In this document: positions 54,417 to 62,394 of the stretch, one piece after another | Layout of the letters: each line of letters opens with the position of its first letter | Numbering within the stretch: position 1 is the first letter of the stretch | From: Pseudomonas oryzihabitans | GTDB taxonomy: Bacteria > Pseudomonadota > Gammaproteobacteria > Pseudomonadales > Pseudomonadaceae | Reading direction: 5' to 3' | DNA: 64,000 nt | Assembly (NCBI RefSeq): GCF_006384975.1 | Contig: NZ_CP021645.1 | Coordinates: 4,926,001-4,990,000 of the forward strand | The notes under the pieces: model-generated | What the model saw: only the letters and a program-made list of their open reading frames with translations | Database searches by the model: none | What the model was told of the DNA's origin: nothing | Made by a program: the position numbers and the translations under genes

Positions 54417-56686
54417 GCTATCGCATCGCGGTTCGCGCCCTCTGCGAATTCACCGCCAAGGCCGGCGACCTGGACCTGAGGTTCACCCCGTCGCCTACCG
54501 CCTTGGAGGGCATCGAGGGCCACCAGCGGGTGGCGGCACGGCGCGGCCCCGACTACGAGCGGGAGGTCAGCCTCCAGGGTGACTTCGAGGACCTGCAGGT
54601 GCGCGGCCGGGCCGACGGCTTCGATGCCGCGGCCCAGCGCCTGGAAGAGATCAAGACCCACAGGGGCAGCCTGGACCGTCAGCCGGGCAACCATCGCCAC
54701 CTGCACTGGGCCCAGGCCAAGGTCTATGGGCATCTGCTGTGCCGGACTCGCGGGCTATCGCGCCTGACCCTGGCGCTGGTCTATTTCGACATCGGCAACG
54801 GCGCCGAGACCGTCTTCACCGAAGACTGGACGGCGGCGGACCTGGCCGCGCATTTCGAACTGCAATGTTCGCGCTTTCTCGCCTGGGCGCGCCAGGAACT
54901 GGCCCATCGCGCCGCAAGGGATACCGCCCTGGCGACTCTGGCCTTTCCCCATGCCGACTTCCGCCACGGCCAGCGGCCCCTGGCGGAGGCTGTCTACAAG
55001 GCTGCCAGCGTCGGCTGTTGCCTCCTGGCCCAGGCACCCACCGGCATCGGCAAGACGGTGGGGACGCTGTTCCCCATGCTCAAGGCCATGCCCCGGCAGA
55101 ACCTTGACCGGCTGTTCTTCCTCGCCGCCAAGACGCCCGGCCGCGCCCTGGCCCTGCATGGCCTGGAGACCCTGGCCGCGCCGGTGCGGGTGCTGGAACT
55201 GGTGGCGCGGGACAAGGCCTGCGAACACCCGGAGCTGGCCTGCCATGGCGAGTCCTGCCCGCTGGCGCGCGGCTTCTATGACCGCCTGCCGGCCGCCCGC
55301 GCCGCCGCCCTGGCCGAACCCATGCAACTGACACGGGCGCGGGTGCGGGAGACGGCCCTGGCCCACGATGTCTGCCCCTACTACCTGGCCCAGGAACTGG
55401 CGCGCTGGAGCGACGTGGTGGTGGGCGACTACAACTACTATTTCGACGGCAGCGCCATGCTCCACGCTCTGGCTCAGACCCAGGAGTGGCGGGTTGGGGT
55501 GCTGGTGGACGAGGCCCACAACCTGCTCGACCGCGCCCGCGGCATGTACAGCGCCAGCCTCGATCAGCGCCGCCTGGCGGCCGGCAAGGCGGTGGCGCCG
55601 CCGGCCATCGCCAAGGGGCTGCAGGCGCTCAACCGCGAATGGAATCGCCTGCACAAGGAACAGCAGGTCGACTACCAGGTGCAGCCGGAATTGCCCGCGG
55701 CCTTCCTCACCGCCCTGCAACGGGTGGTGGGTCTGCTTACCGAGCACTTCGGCGAACCCGGTCAGCCACCGGCGCCGGAATTGCAGACGCTGTTCTTCGA
55801 CCTGCTGCAGTTCATGCGCCTGGGCGAGACCTTTGGCGATCACTCCTTGTTCGACGTCACCCTGCTCAAGGGGCGCGGCAAGACGCAGTCGCAACTCAAC
55901 CTGCGCAACCTGGTGCCGGCGCCCTTCGTCGGTCCGCGGCTGGCGGCGGCCCGCAGTTGCACCCTGTTCTCGGCCACCCTGATTCCCCAGCATTTCCACC
56001 GCGACTTGCTCGGGGTGCCGGCTGGCAGTGCTTGGGTCGATGTCGCTTCGCCCTTCGCCGCCGAGCAACTGGAAGTACGGCTGATCAGGCTGTCCACCCG
56101 CTACGCCGACCGCGCCGCCTCCCGACTCCCCATCGCCACCCTGATCGCCAGCCGCTATCGCCAGCGGCCGGGCAACTACCTGGCCTTCTTCAGCAGCTTC
56201 GACTACCTCGACCAGGTGGCCGAAGCCCTGGCCGAGGCGGCTCCCGACGTACCCCAGTGGCGCCAGTCCCGCGGCATGGACGAAGCCGCCCGCCAGGCCT
56301 TTCTCGAGCGCTTCCAGGCCGACGGCCGTGGCATCGGCTTCGCCGTGCTCGGCGGCAGCTTCGGCGAGGGCATCGACCTGCCCGGCGACCGCCTGATCGG
56401 CGCCTTCGTCGCCACCCTGGGGTTGCCCCAACTCAATCCGGTCAACGAGCAGCTGCGCCAGCGCCTGCAACGGCGCTTCGGCGACGGCTATCGTTACGCC
56501 TATCTTTATCCGGGCCTGCAAAAGGTCATCCAGGCTGCCGGGCGGGTGATCCGTACCGTGCAGGACCGCGGCTGCCTCTATCTTATCGACGATCGTTTCA
56601 CCCAGCCTGAGGTCAGGGCACTGCTGCCGAGCTGGTGGCAGGTGGAGGAGGGGGCAGTGCCGCTGCCCGAGTCCCTGCCGGCCTGA
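54413..56686 (+). CDS. XPD/DinG-like iron-sulfur helicase with N-terminal nuclease domain
   Basis: A 757-residue superfamily-2 helicase. The N-terminal part (about 45-110) is a PD-(D/E)xK nuclease fold with D68 (GRADGF) and E79-x-K81 (LEEIKT). The helicase core has Walker A APTGIGKT at 208-215, four cysteines at 270, 277, 282 and 321 placed like the XPD [4Fe-4S] cluster, DEAH at 366-369, SATLIPQ, GGSFGEGIDLPGD and QAAGRVIRT. ATG 54413 overlaps the FAN1-like stop. The unit therefore combines a 5'-3' helicase, its own nuclease domain and a coupled flap nuclease, pointing to DNA crosslink or flap repair. The nuclease assignment is from motifs alone. Confidence 0.9.
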   Translation: MSYRIAVRALCEFTAKAGDLDLRFTPSPTALEGIEGHQRVAARRGPDYEREVSLQGDFEDLQVRGRADGFDAAAQRLEEIKTHRGSLDRQPGNHRHLHWAQAKVYGHLLCRTRGLSRLTLALVYFDIGNGAETVFTEDWTAADLAAHFELQCSRFLAWARQELAHRAARDTALATLAFPHADFRHGQRPLAEAVYKAASVGCCLLAQAPTGIGKTVGTLFPMLKAMPRQNLDRLFFLAAKTPGRALALHGLETLAAPVRVLELVARDKACEHPELACHGESCPLARGFYDRLPAARAAALAEPMQLTRARVRETALAHDVCPYYLAQELARWSDVVVGDYNYYFDGSAMLHALAQTQEWRVGVLVDEAHNLLDRARGMYSASLDQRRLAAGKAVAPPAIAKGLQALNREWNRLHKEQQVDYQVQPELPAAFLTALQRVVGLLTEHFGEPGQPPAPELQTLFFDLLQFMRLGETFGDHSLFDVTLLKGRGKTQSQLNLRNLVPAPFVGPRLAAARSCTLFSATLIPQHFHRDLLGVPAGSAWVDVASPFAAEQLEVRLIRLSTRYADRAASRLPIATLIASRYRQRPGNYLAFFSSFDYLDQVAEALAEAAPDVPQWRQSRGMDEAARQAFLERFQADGRGIGFAVLGGSFGEGIDLPGDRLIGAFVATLGLPQLNPVNEQLRQRLQRRFGDGYRYAYLYPGLQKVIQAAGRVIRTVQDRGCLYLIDDRFTQPEVRALLPSWWQVEEGAVPLPESLPA

Positions 56687-56690
56687 GACC

Positions 56691-56927
56691 GTTGGGCTTC
56701 GCTGTGCTCAACCCAACCTACGAAGGAGACGGTGAACTTGTGCGGTTGCCTTTCCCTCACCCCAGCCCTCTCCCCGAGGGAGAGGGGGCAGAGCGGCAGG
56801 GGGCGTGACGCCGGCGTAGGGTGGAAAACCGCGCAGCGTTTTCCACCTGAGGTCCATGCCCAGGCAGCCGAGGCGACCCGAAGTCCTCGTAGGTTGGGTT
56901 GCGACGGCTCCACCGTCGAAGCCCAAC
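56691..56927. repeat. Composite cluster of three dispersed repeat types
   Basis: Outer arms of the GTTGGGCTTCG repeat in inverted orientation (56691-56721 and 56889-56927). Between them lie one CCCTCACCCC...GGGAGAGGGG palindrome (56754-56788) and one GGTGGAAAAC...GTTTTCCACC palindrome (56820-56847). It fills the whole gap between the helicase and the glyoxalase-fold gene; no protein gene is seen. Confidence 0.85.
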
Positions 56928-56946
56928 GAAGCGGGTCCGCGCCGTG

Positions 56947-57330
56947 CTAACCCGCCGCCTCTTCCTCACAGAACCTCAGTCGATTACCAAAGGGATCGGC
57001 GATCTCCATCACCAGGCCCCAGGGCAGTTCCTGGATGCCCGGGCGGGCGAAGCCGTAGTGCTGGGCCAGCAGCTCCGCCTGGAAGGCGCGGATGCCGGCC
57101 ATCCGTACGAAGACCGTCGAGCCCGGGCAGGCGTCGCCGTGGTGCCCGGACAGGTGCAGGCGCAGGCCGGCGCGTTCGACTTCGGCGTAGAGCGGCAACC
57201 CCGGCTCGAAGCGGTGTTCCCAGACCAGGCGGAAACCCAGGAAGTGGCAGTAGAATTCACGCGCCTTTTCGTCATCGAAGATGCGCAGGATGGGACTGGG
57301 TTGCCCGAAGGCGATGGCTGTGTCGGACAT
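56947..57330 (-). CDS. Glyoxalase/bleomycin-resistance (VOC) fold protein
   Basis: A 127-residue single VOC domain, paired beta-alpha-beta-beta-beta modules (PILRIFDDEKAREFYCHFLGF and the C-terminal WGLVMEIADPFGNRLRFCE). It matches the bleomycin-resistance-protein-like branch, which sequesters ligands or acts as a small metal enzyme. ATG 57330 with GGAG about 9 nt upstream is chosen; a longer frame to 57351 has no better signal. It is divergent from opgD. Actual substrate unknown. Confidence 0.87.
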   Translation of the reverse strand: MSDTAIAFGQPSPILRIFDDEKAREFYCHFLGFRLVWEHRFEPGLPLYAEVERAGLRLHLSGHHGDACPGSTVFVRMAGIRAFQAELLAQHYGFARPGIQELPWGLVMEIADPFGNRLRFCEEEAAG

Positions 57331-57574
57331 GGACGATGCTCCAGGGCGCAAGCGGTATGGACCGGGAAGGGCTCAAGTTGCGCCTTCCACAACGATGGGT
57401 AACCCGAACTGTGAACCGGAAAGCTTTGGTAACCCTCCTAGCAAGCCAGAGCGTGAGCTGGGCTGCAGTTCACCGGTGCGATGGCGAAGCTATCCGGGTA
57501 TCGTGCATTCTTTTTTTCCTTCTGGCGGTTCGGCTGGGCCGAATCTTTCATCCTTAGTGAACCAAGGTTGATCC

Positions 57575-59209
57575 ATGCAGCGTAGACACCTGCTCAAAGC
57601 GTCTCTGGCCCTGGCGGCCTACACCGGCATTCCCTCCACCGGGCTGTTCGCCCTCCAGGCCTTCGCCAATCCGGCCGATGGCGAAGGCCAGACCTTCGAT
57701 TTCGACTGGCTCAAGCAGCAGGCCAAGGAACTGTCCGGCCAGCCCTACCAGCCCACCGCGCAAAAGCTGCCGGACACCTTGGCGAACATGACGCCCCAGC
57801 AGTTCAACGCCATCGGCTACGACAGCCAGCATTCGCTCTGGCACGACCTCAAGGGCCAACTGGACATCCAGTTCTTCCACGTCGGCATGGGCTTCAAGAC
57901 GCCGGTACGCATGTACTCGGTCGATCCCAAGACCCACCAGGCCAAGGAAGTGCACTTCCGCCCAGAGCTCTTCAGCTACAACGACAGCGGTGTCGACCAG
58001 AGCCAACTCAAGGGCGACCTGGGCTTCGCCGGCTTCAAGCTGTTCAAGGCGCCGCACCTGTCCCAGTACGACATCGTCTCCTTCCTCGGCGCCAGCTACT
58101 TCCGCGCGGTGGACAAGACCCGCCAGTACGGTCTCTCCGCCCGGGGCCTGGCCATCGACACCTATGCCGGTCGTCCCGAAGAATTCCCCGACTTCACCAA
58201 GTTCTGGTTCGTCACCCCGCCGAAGAACAGCACCCGCTTCGTGGTCTATGCGCTGCTCGATTCACCCAGTGCCACCGGGGCCTATCGCTTCGACATCGAC
58301 TGCCTGAACGACCGCGTGGTGATGGAGGTCGACGCCAACGTCAACGCTCGTCGCGACATCAAGCAACTGGGTATCTCGCCCATGACCAGCATGTTCGACT
58401 GCGGCACCTACGAGCGCCAGACCTGCGCCACCTATCATCCGCAGGTCCACGACTCCGATCGCCTGTCCATGTGGAAGGGCAATGGCGAGTGGATCTGCCG
58501 CCCGTTGAACAACCCGCCCAAGCTGCAATTCAACGCCTTCGAAGACGAAAGTCCGAAAGGCTTCGGCCTGGTCCAGACCGATCATGAGTTCGCCAGCTAT
58601 CAGGACCTCATGGTGCGCTACGACCGTCGCCCAAGCCTGTGGGTCGAGCCCACCACCGCCTGGGGCAAGGGCGCCATCCAGCTGCTGGAGATCCCCACCT
58701 CCGGCGAGACCCTGGACAACATCGTGGCCTTCTGGGCCCCCGCGGAGCCCATCACCGCCGGCAAGTCGCTGCACTTCGGCTACAAGCTGTACTGGAGTGC
58801 CCTGCCGCCGGTGAGTACTCCGCTGGCGCGGGTCTATGCTACCCGTACCGGTATCGGCGGCTTCCCCGAAGGCTGGGCGCCGGGCGAGCATTGGCCCAAG
58901 GTCTGGGCGCGGCGCTTCGCCCTGGATTTCAACGGCGGCGGCCTGTCGCTCTTGCCCGAGGGCACCGGCATCGAGCCGGTGGTGACCGTCTCCAGCGGCA
59001 AGGTGCAGGATTTCCATGTGCTCAAGATCGACGAGATCGGCGGTTACCGGGTGCTGTTCGACTGGTATCCCACCAGCGACAGCACCGAGCCGGTCGCCAT
59101 GCGCGCCTTCATCCGTACCCAGGACCGTCCGCTGAGCGAAACCTGGCTGTATCAGTACTTCCCGCCGGCACCCGATCAGCGCCGCTATCCGGACTGGAAG
59201 AAGTCCTGA
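57575..59209 (+). CDS. opgD: Periplasmic glucan biosynthesis protein OpgD (MdoD)
   Basis: A 544-residue protein that shapes osmoregulated periplasmic glucans in the periplasm. A twin-arginine signal ([14 protein letters not shown]) fits known Tat export of OpgD. The OpgG/OpgD beta-sandwich follows ([20 protein letters not shown] at the start, [20 protein letters not shown], and [20 protein letters not shown]). The aspartates of RFDIDCLND and the loop [14 protein letters not shown] fit the family. AAGG lies 8 nt before ATG 57575. It stands alone and ends in a strong terminator; opgG and opgH are not in the window. Confidence 0.94.
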   Translation: MQRRHLLKASLALAAYTGIPSTGLFALQAFANPADGEGQTFDFDWLKQQAKELSGQPYQPTAQKLPDTLANMTPQQFNAIGYDSQHSLWHDLKGQLDIQFFHVGMGFKTPVRMYSVDPKTHQAKEVHFRPELFSYNDSGVDQSQLKGDLGFAGFKLFKAPHLSQYDIVSFLGASYFRAVDKTRQYGLSARGLAIDTYAGRPEEFPDFTKFWFVTPPKNSTRFVVYALLDSPSATGAYRFDIDCLNDRVVMEVDANVNARRDIKQLGISPMTSMFDCGTYERQTCATYHPQVHDSDRLSMWKGNGEWICRPLNNPPKLQFNAFEDESPKGFGLVQTDHEFASYQDLMVRYDRRPSLWVEPTTAWGKGAIQLLEIPTSGETLDNIVAFWAPAEPITAGKSLHFGYKLYWSALPPVSTPLARVYATRTGIGGFPEGWAPGEHWPKVWARRFALDFNGGGLSLLPEGTGIEPVVTVSSGKVQDFHVLKIDEIGGYRVLFDWYPTSDSTEPVAMRAFIRTQDRPLSETWLYQYFPPAPDQRRYPDWKKS

Positions 59210-59221
59210 CGGCGAAACTCA

Positions 59222-59256
59222 GGGCCGCTGCGTCTTCCGGCGCAGCGGCCCTTTTT
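59222..59256 (+). terminator. Intrinsic terminator of opgD
   Basis: An 11-bp perfect stem GGGCCGCTGCG (59222-59232) / CGCAGCGGCCC (59241-59251), 8-nt loop, then TTTTT (59252-59256). It is also positioned to end the convergent sia operon transcript. Confidence 0.88.
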
Positions 59257-59336
59257 CTTGGGCGGCGCAAAGGCCCGGGCATAGCAGGCCCGCCAGTACG
59301 AGGGGGAGTGGCTAAGGTGAAGGCGGCCCGAACGTC

Positions 59337-60071
59337 TCAGTCGGCCAGTACGATCTGGTTGCGACCGCCGCGCTTGGCCTGATAGAGCGCGGCGTCGGCC
59401 GCGCCATAGGCGAGTGCGAAGTCGGTGCCCGGCGGGTTGAGGCTGAGGCCGAAGCTGGCGGTCACCGGGGCCGGCCCCGTCGCGTCCAGGGCGATGCGCT
59501 GGCGCAGGCGTTCGGTGATGGCCAGGGCCGCGGCCGAATCGCGTGTCGGCAGCAAGACGGTGAACTCCTCGCCGCCCACTCGACCGATGATGGCCGGCGC
59601 CTTGACGATCTCCTGCAGGCAGCGGGCGATGGCCTGGATGACAGTGTCGCCGGCCGGATGACCGAACTCATCGTTGATGCGTTTGAAGTGATCTATATCC
59701 AGCACGATCATGGCGCCGCCGTTCTGCTGCAGGGCCTTGCCGGCGTAGTCGATGACCGCCCCACGATTGAGTACCCCGGTGAGGGCATCGTGGGTGGCGC
59801 GGTATTCCAGTTGCTGGGTGAGCGCCTGCAACTGCTGGTTGAGGGCATTCATCTCGCGTTCGGCGCGGTCGCTGCGGGTGATCAGCCGCCGCGTCTCGCG
59901 CATCAGTCGCTCGAAGTGCAGGGTCAGTTCGCCAAGCGCTGCCCGGTAGGCTGCGGCCTCGGCATTCCCCGCGACATACAGCGAGCGGGCCGCTTGCAAC
60001 GCCAGGGCTTCCTGCTCGAACAGATCCGGGCCAGGGGCGTTGGTGCCGTAGCAGCGGGCGCTGGCGGTCAT
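59337..60071 (-). CDS. siaD: Diguanylate cyclase of the sia operon (SiaD-like)
   Basis: A 244-residue cytosolic GGDEF enzyme that makes cyclic-di-GMP. An N-terminal helical region (about 1-85, coiled-coil-like, AEREMNALNQQLQALTQQLE) precedes the GGDEF domain (THDALTGVLNRGAVIDYA, DIDHFKRINDEFGHPAGD, the active-site GGEEF in GRVGGEEF). No RxxD inhibition site lies before GGEEF. The start ATG overlaps the siaC stop (ATGA). In P. aeruginosa SiaC binds and activates SiaD; the same gene order here implies the same control. A longer frame upstream lies inside siaC and is ignored. Confidence 0.9.
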   Translation of the reverse strand: MTASARCYGTNAPGPDLFEQEALALQAARSLYVAGNAEAAAYRAALGELTLHFERLMRETRRLITRSDRAEREMNALNQQLQALTQQLEYRATHDALTGVLNRGAVIDYAGKALQQNGGAMIVLDIDHFKRINDEFGHPAGDTVIQAIARCLQEIVKAPAIIGRVGGEEFTVLLPTRDSAAALAITERLRQRIALDATGPAPVTASFGLSLNPPGTDFALAYGAADAALYQAKRGGRNQIVLAD

Positions 60072-60457
60072 GCCGGTAGCTCGGGGTGCTCGAAGAACTT
60101 CAACGCCTGGAAGTCCAGGCGCAGCTCTTCGCCGAATTCCTGGATGGTTTCGTCTTCCGCATCGAAATACCAGTGCAGCTCGACGACGTTGCCGGCTTGG
60201 GCCGCCTGGTCGAGGGCAGCGAACAGGGTGAACAGCATCTTGGTGCTGGAGCTGTTGAAGTAGGCCAGCGCCACATTGACCACGATGGTGGCGCCATGGC
60301 GTTGCGCGAGATAGGCGCGCAGCTGTTCGATCACCGGCAAGTAGAAGGCGGCGGCGTTTTCGGGAAAGGACTCTCCCTTGAGCCAGAGCACATCGTCGGC
60401 AAAGCGGAAGTCCACTTCGGGAGATGTGGGTGTGGGAGCGATGAACACGGTGTCCAT
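60068..60457 (-). CDS. siaC: SiaC-like DUF1987 switch protein
   Basis: A 129-residue cytosolic protein of the DUF1987 family, the phosphorylation-controlled activator of the diguanylate cyclase. The phosphorylatable threonine equivalent to the P. aeruginosa site lies in YFNSSSTKML (T72 here), and LPVIEQLRAYLAQRH and the C-terminal LDFQALKF are typical. It is flanked by the kinase gene (18 bp upstream) and siaD (4-bp overlap). Dephosphorylated SiaC is the active form in the known system. Confidence 0.9.
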   Translation of the reverse strand: MDTVFIAPTPTSPEVDFRFADDVLWLKGESFPENAAAFYLPVIEQLRAYLAQRHGATIVVNVALAYFNSSSTKMLFTLFAALDQAAQAGNVVELHWYFDAEDETIQEFGEELRLDFQALKFFEHPELPA

Positions 60458-60475
60458 ACGAGTATAGGGCCCTGG

Positions 60476-61039
60476 TCAGATGGTGGCTTTCAGGCAGAAC
60501 AGCGTCGTGCCCGGATGCCGCGTGGAAGGATGGAAGGCGAATTCCAGCGGAGCGCTGGCATCCCGGGCCATGGTCAGGAAGCCCAGCCCGGCGCCCTTGC
60601 TGTCGACGGGCGTCTCGGCGCGCAACGATTCGCGATAGGCCTGCTTGATCTGGTCGAGCGACATGCTGCACAGCGGTTCGAGGCGCTGGCGCAGGGCGTC
60701 CACCTTCTGGCTGGCAATGGGATTGGCGCAGAGCATCTGGTAGCTGCCGTCCTGGCGAGTGATACAGACCGAACCCTGGCCCAGCTTGGTGTCCTCGGGC
60801 GGATCCGTGGGCAGGGCATCCGCGGAATAATGCAGCACGTTCTGTGACAATTCGATGAAGGAGGAGAACAGCTTGCGCCGGGTGGCCCCGCTGACCCCCG
60901 CGAATTCCAGTTGCAGCTTCACCACCTCGGCCATGGCGGCGACGATGCCATGGGAGAAATAACCGTGGTGATAGAAGATGACGTGTTGCTGCTGGGCGAT
61001 TTCGAGGAAGGCCCCGTCCTCCATGGAAAGATTCAGCAT
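60476..61039 (-). CDS. siaB: SiaB-like serine/threonine protein kinase (GHKL fold)
   Basis: A 187-residue kinase of the SiaB family, which phosphorylates SiaC and so turns the cyclase off. The ATP-binding N-box is ELSQNVLHYS and the G box SKGAGLGFLTMAR; the N-terminus FYHHGYFSHGIV is characteristic. Its ATG at 61039 overlaps the siaA stop (61033) by 7 bp. Opposes the phosphatase encoded upstream. Confidence 0.9.
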   Translation of the reverse strand: MLNLSMEDGAFLEIAQQQHVIFYHHGYFSHGIVAAMAEVVKLQLEFAGVSGATRRKLFSSFIELSQNVLHYSADALPTDPPEDTKLGQGSVCITRQDGSYQMLCANPIASQKVDALRQRLEPLCSMSLDQIKQAYRESLRAETPVDSKGAGLGFLTMARDASAPLEFAFHPSTRHPGTTLFCLKATI

Positions 61040-62271
61040 GTCAGCGAGGCCACTTTGATACAGAAGAAGGTGAGGTCGTCACGGCGCAGTTCATCCCCTT
61101 GCCAGGTGGCGAGGTCGTCGCTCAGCTGCCGGCAGAATTCGGCGGTGGGCAGGTGCCGTGACTCGGCCAGGCGGGTCAGGGCACGGCGCTTGCCGAAGGA
61201 GGTCCGGCGCGGGCCGCCGATCTGATCGATCAGGCCATCGGTGGTGGCGAACAGCAGGCTGCCCGGTTGCAGGGTCAGGGTGGTGGCCGGCCAGTGCTGG
61301 TCGACGGGGCTGTCGGCATAGCCCAGGCCGATGCGCAGTGGCGTCAGGGTCACGGCCGTGGTCTCGTCCGGGGGCAGCACCTGGAGCGCCAGGCGGGCGC
61401 CGGCATAGGTGAGGGTATGTTCGCGGCGATCCACCCAGAAGCAGGCGATGTCCAGGCCGTCGTTGGATTCGGAGAGATCGCCGGACTGCCCGAGCATGGC
61501 CTTGACGCTGGCATTGACCGCCGCCAGCAGGGCGGAGGGATCGCGTGGCCCCCGCTGTTGCAGTGCCTGGGTCAGGGAGGAGGAGGCGATCATGGTCATG
61601 AAGGCGCCGGGCACGCCATGGCCGGTGCAGTCGGCGAGGGCACCGAACCAACCGTCTTCGTATTGGGCGAAGTGATAGAAGTCGCCGCCGACCACGTCAC
61701 GCGGCTGCCAGACCAGGGTGGCGTCCTGTTCCATTACTGCCAGGGCCTCGCGGGAGCTGCGCAGCATGGCGCGCTGGATGACGCTGGCGTACTCGATGCT
61801 GTGCATGATCTGGCGATTCTTCTCGGCTTGCAGGTCCGCGACGATGCGCATCAGCTGCACGCCCAGGCCGAGTCCGGCGAAGCGTCCTTCACGGGTGACG
61901 ATGAAGCCGTCGGCCAGGGCCTTCTCGCCCACCTCGACGGTCCGCCGGGTCAGCTCTTCGATGGACAACCCGGCATCCACTACCAGGGGTTCCTTGTCCA
62001 TGAAGGCGATGCAGCTTTTGCGGTCGTAGACTTCCCGGTGATACGGCTTGCTCATCTGCGAGAGGAAGATATCCCGGTTGATGAGGCCGATCGGCCGCTC
62101 GTTGTCGATCACCGCGAGACTGGTGATCTCGCGCCGCTCGTTGAACAGGTCCATGACCATGGCATTGGTATGCTCGGCCTCGACCGCCGGCCAGGAGGTA
62201 CAGAGATCGAGGGCGCAGCGTTGTCCGAGATGGACGGCGGCGCGGGAGGCGTGCAGGGGAGCGGACGACAT
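61033..62271 (-). CDS. siaA: SiaA-like PP2C/SpoIIE phosphatase with cytosolic CBS-type input domain
   Basis: A 412-residue phosphatase expected to dephosphorylate SiaC. The PP2C/SpoIIE domain (about 165-410) has the metal motifs VVGGDFYHF (195-203), ADCTGHGVPGAFM (213-225) and DDLTFFCIK. The input half (about 20-150) is not the membrane sensor-HAMP architecture of P. aeruginosa SiaA: it has no membrane helix and carries two CBS-like units (ITSLAVIDNERPIGLINRDIF and the VDAGLSIEELTRRTVEVG stretch) with the motif YDRKSCIAFMDKEPLVVDA otherwise found ahead of GGDEF/EAL proteins. Signal input therefore appears cytoplasmic. First gene of the operon. Confidence 0.85.
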   Translation of the reverse strand: MSSAPLHASRAAVHLGQRCALDLCTSWPAVEAEHTNAMVMDLFNERREITSLAVIDNERPIGLINRDIFLSQMSKPYHREVYDRKSCIAFMDKEPLVVDAGLSIEELTRRTVEVGEKALADGFIVTREGRFAGLGLGVQLMRIVADLQAEKNRQIMHSIEYASVIQRAMLRSSREALAVMEQDATLVWQPRDVVGGDFYHFAQYEDGWFGALADCTGHGVPGAFMTMIASSSLTQALQQRGPRDPSALLAAVNASVKAMLGQSGDLSESNDGLDIACFWVDRREHTLTYAGARLALQVLPPDETTAVTLTPLRIGLGYADSPVDQHWPATTLTLQPGSLLFATTDGLIDQIGGPRRTSFGKRRALTRLAESRHLPTAEFCRQLSDDLATWQGDELRRDDLTFFCIKVASLTC

Positions 62272-62344
62272 CTGTACGAATCCGTTCGGGAGATCGGGCC
62301 AGTCTAGGGGGGCTGTGTTGAGCTTTCATGACAGGCGCTGGCAC

Positions 62345-62376
62345 GACGCCAGCACGCGGCGGCCCGTGCTGGCGTC
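62345..62376. terminator. GC-rich hairpin between wzc-like gene and sia operon
   Basis: A perfect 12-bp stem, GACGCCAGCACG (62345-62356) with its complement at 62365-62376 and an 8-nt loop. It lies 19 bp after the kinase stop and upstream of siaA, and probably ends the kinase transcript, although no T tract follows. Confidence 0.55.
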
Positions 62377-62394
62377 AGCAGCGGATACGGTGGC

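Noticed and set aside
54755..56521. 588-codon antisense frame within the helicase gene
   Set aside because: Shadow of the XPD-like helicase; no domain recognised.
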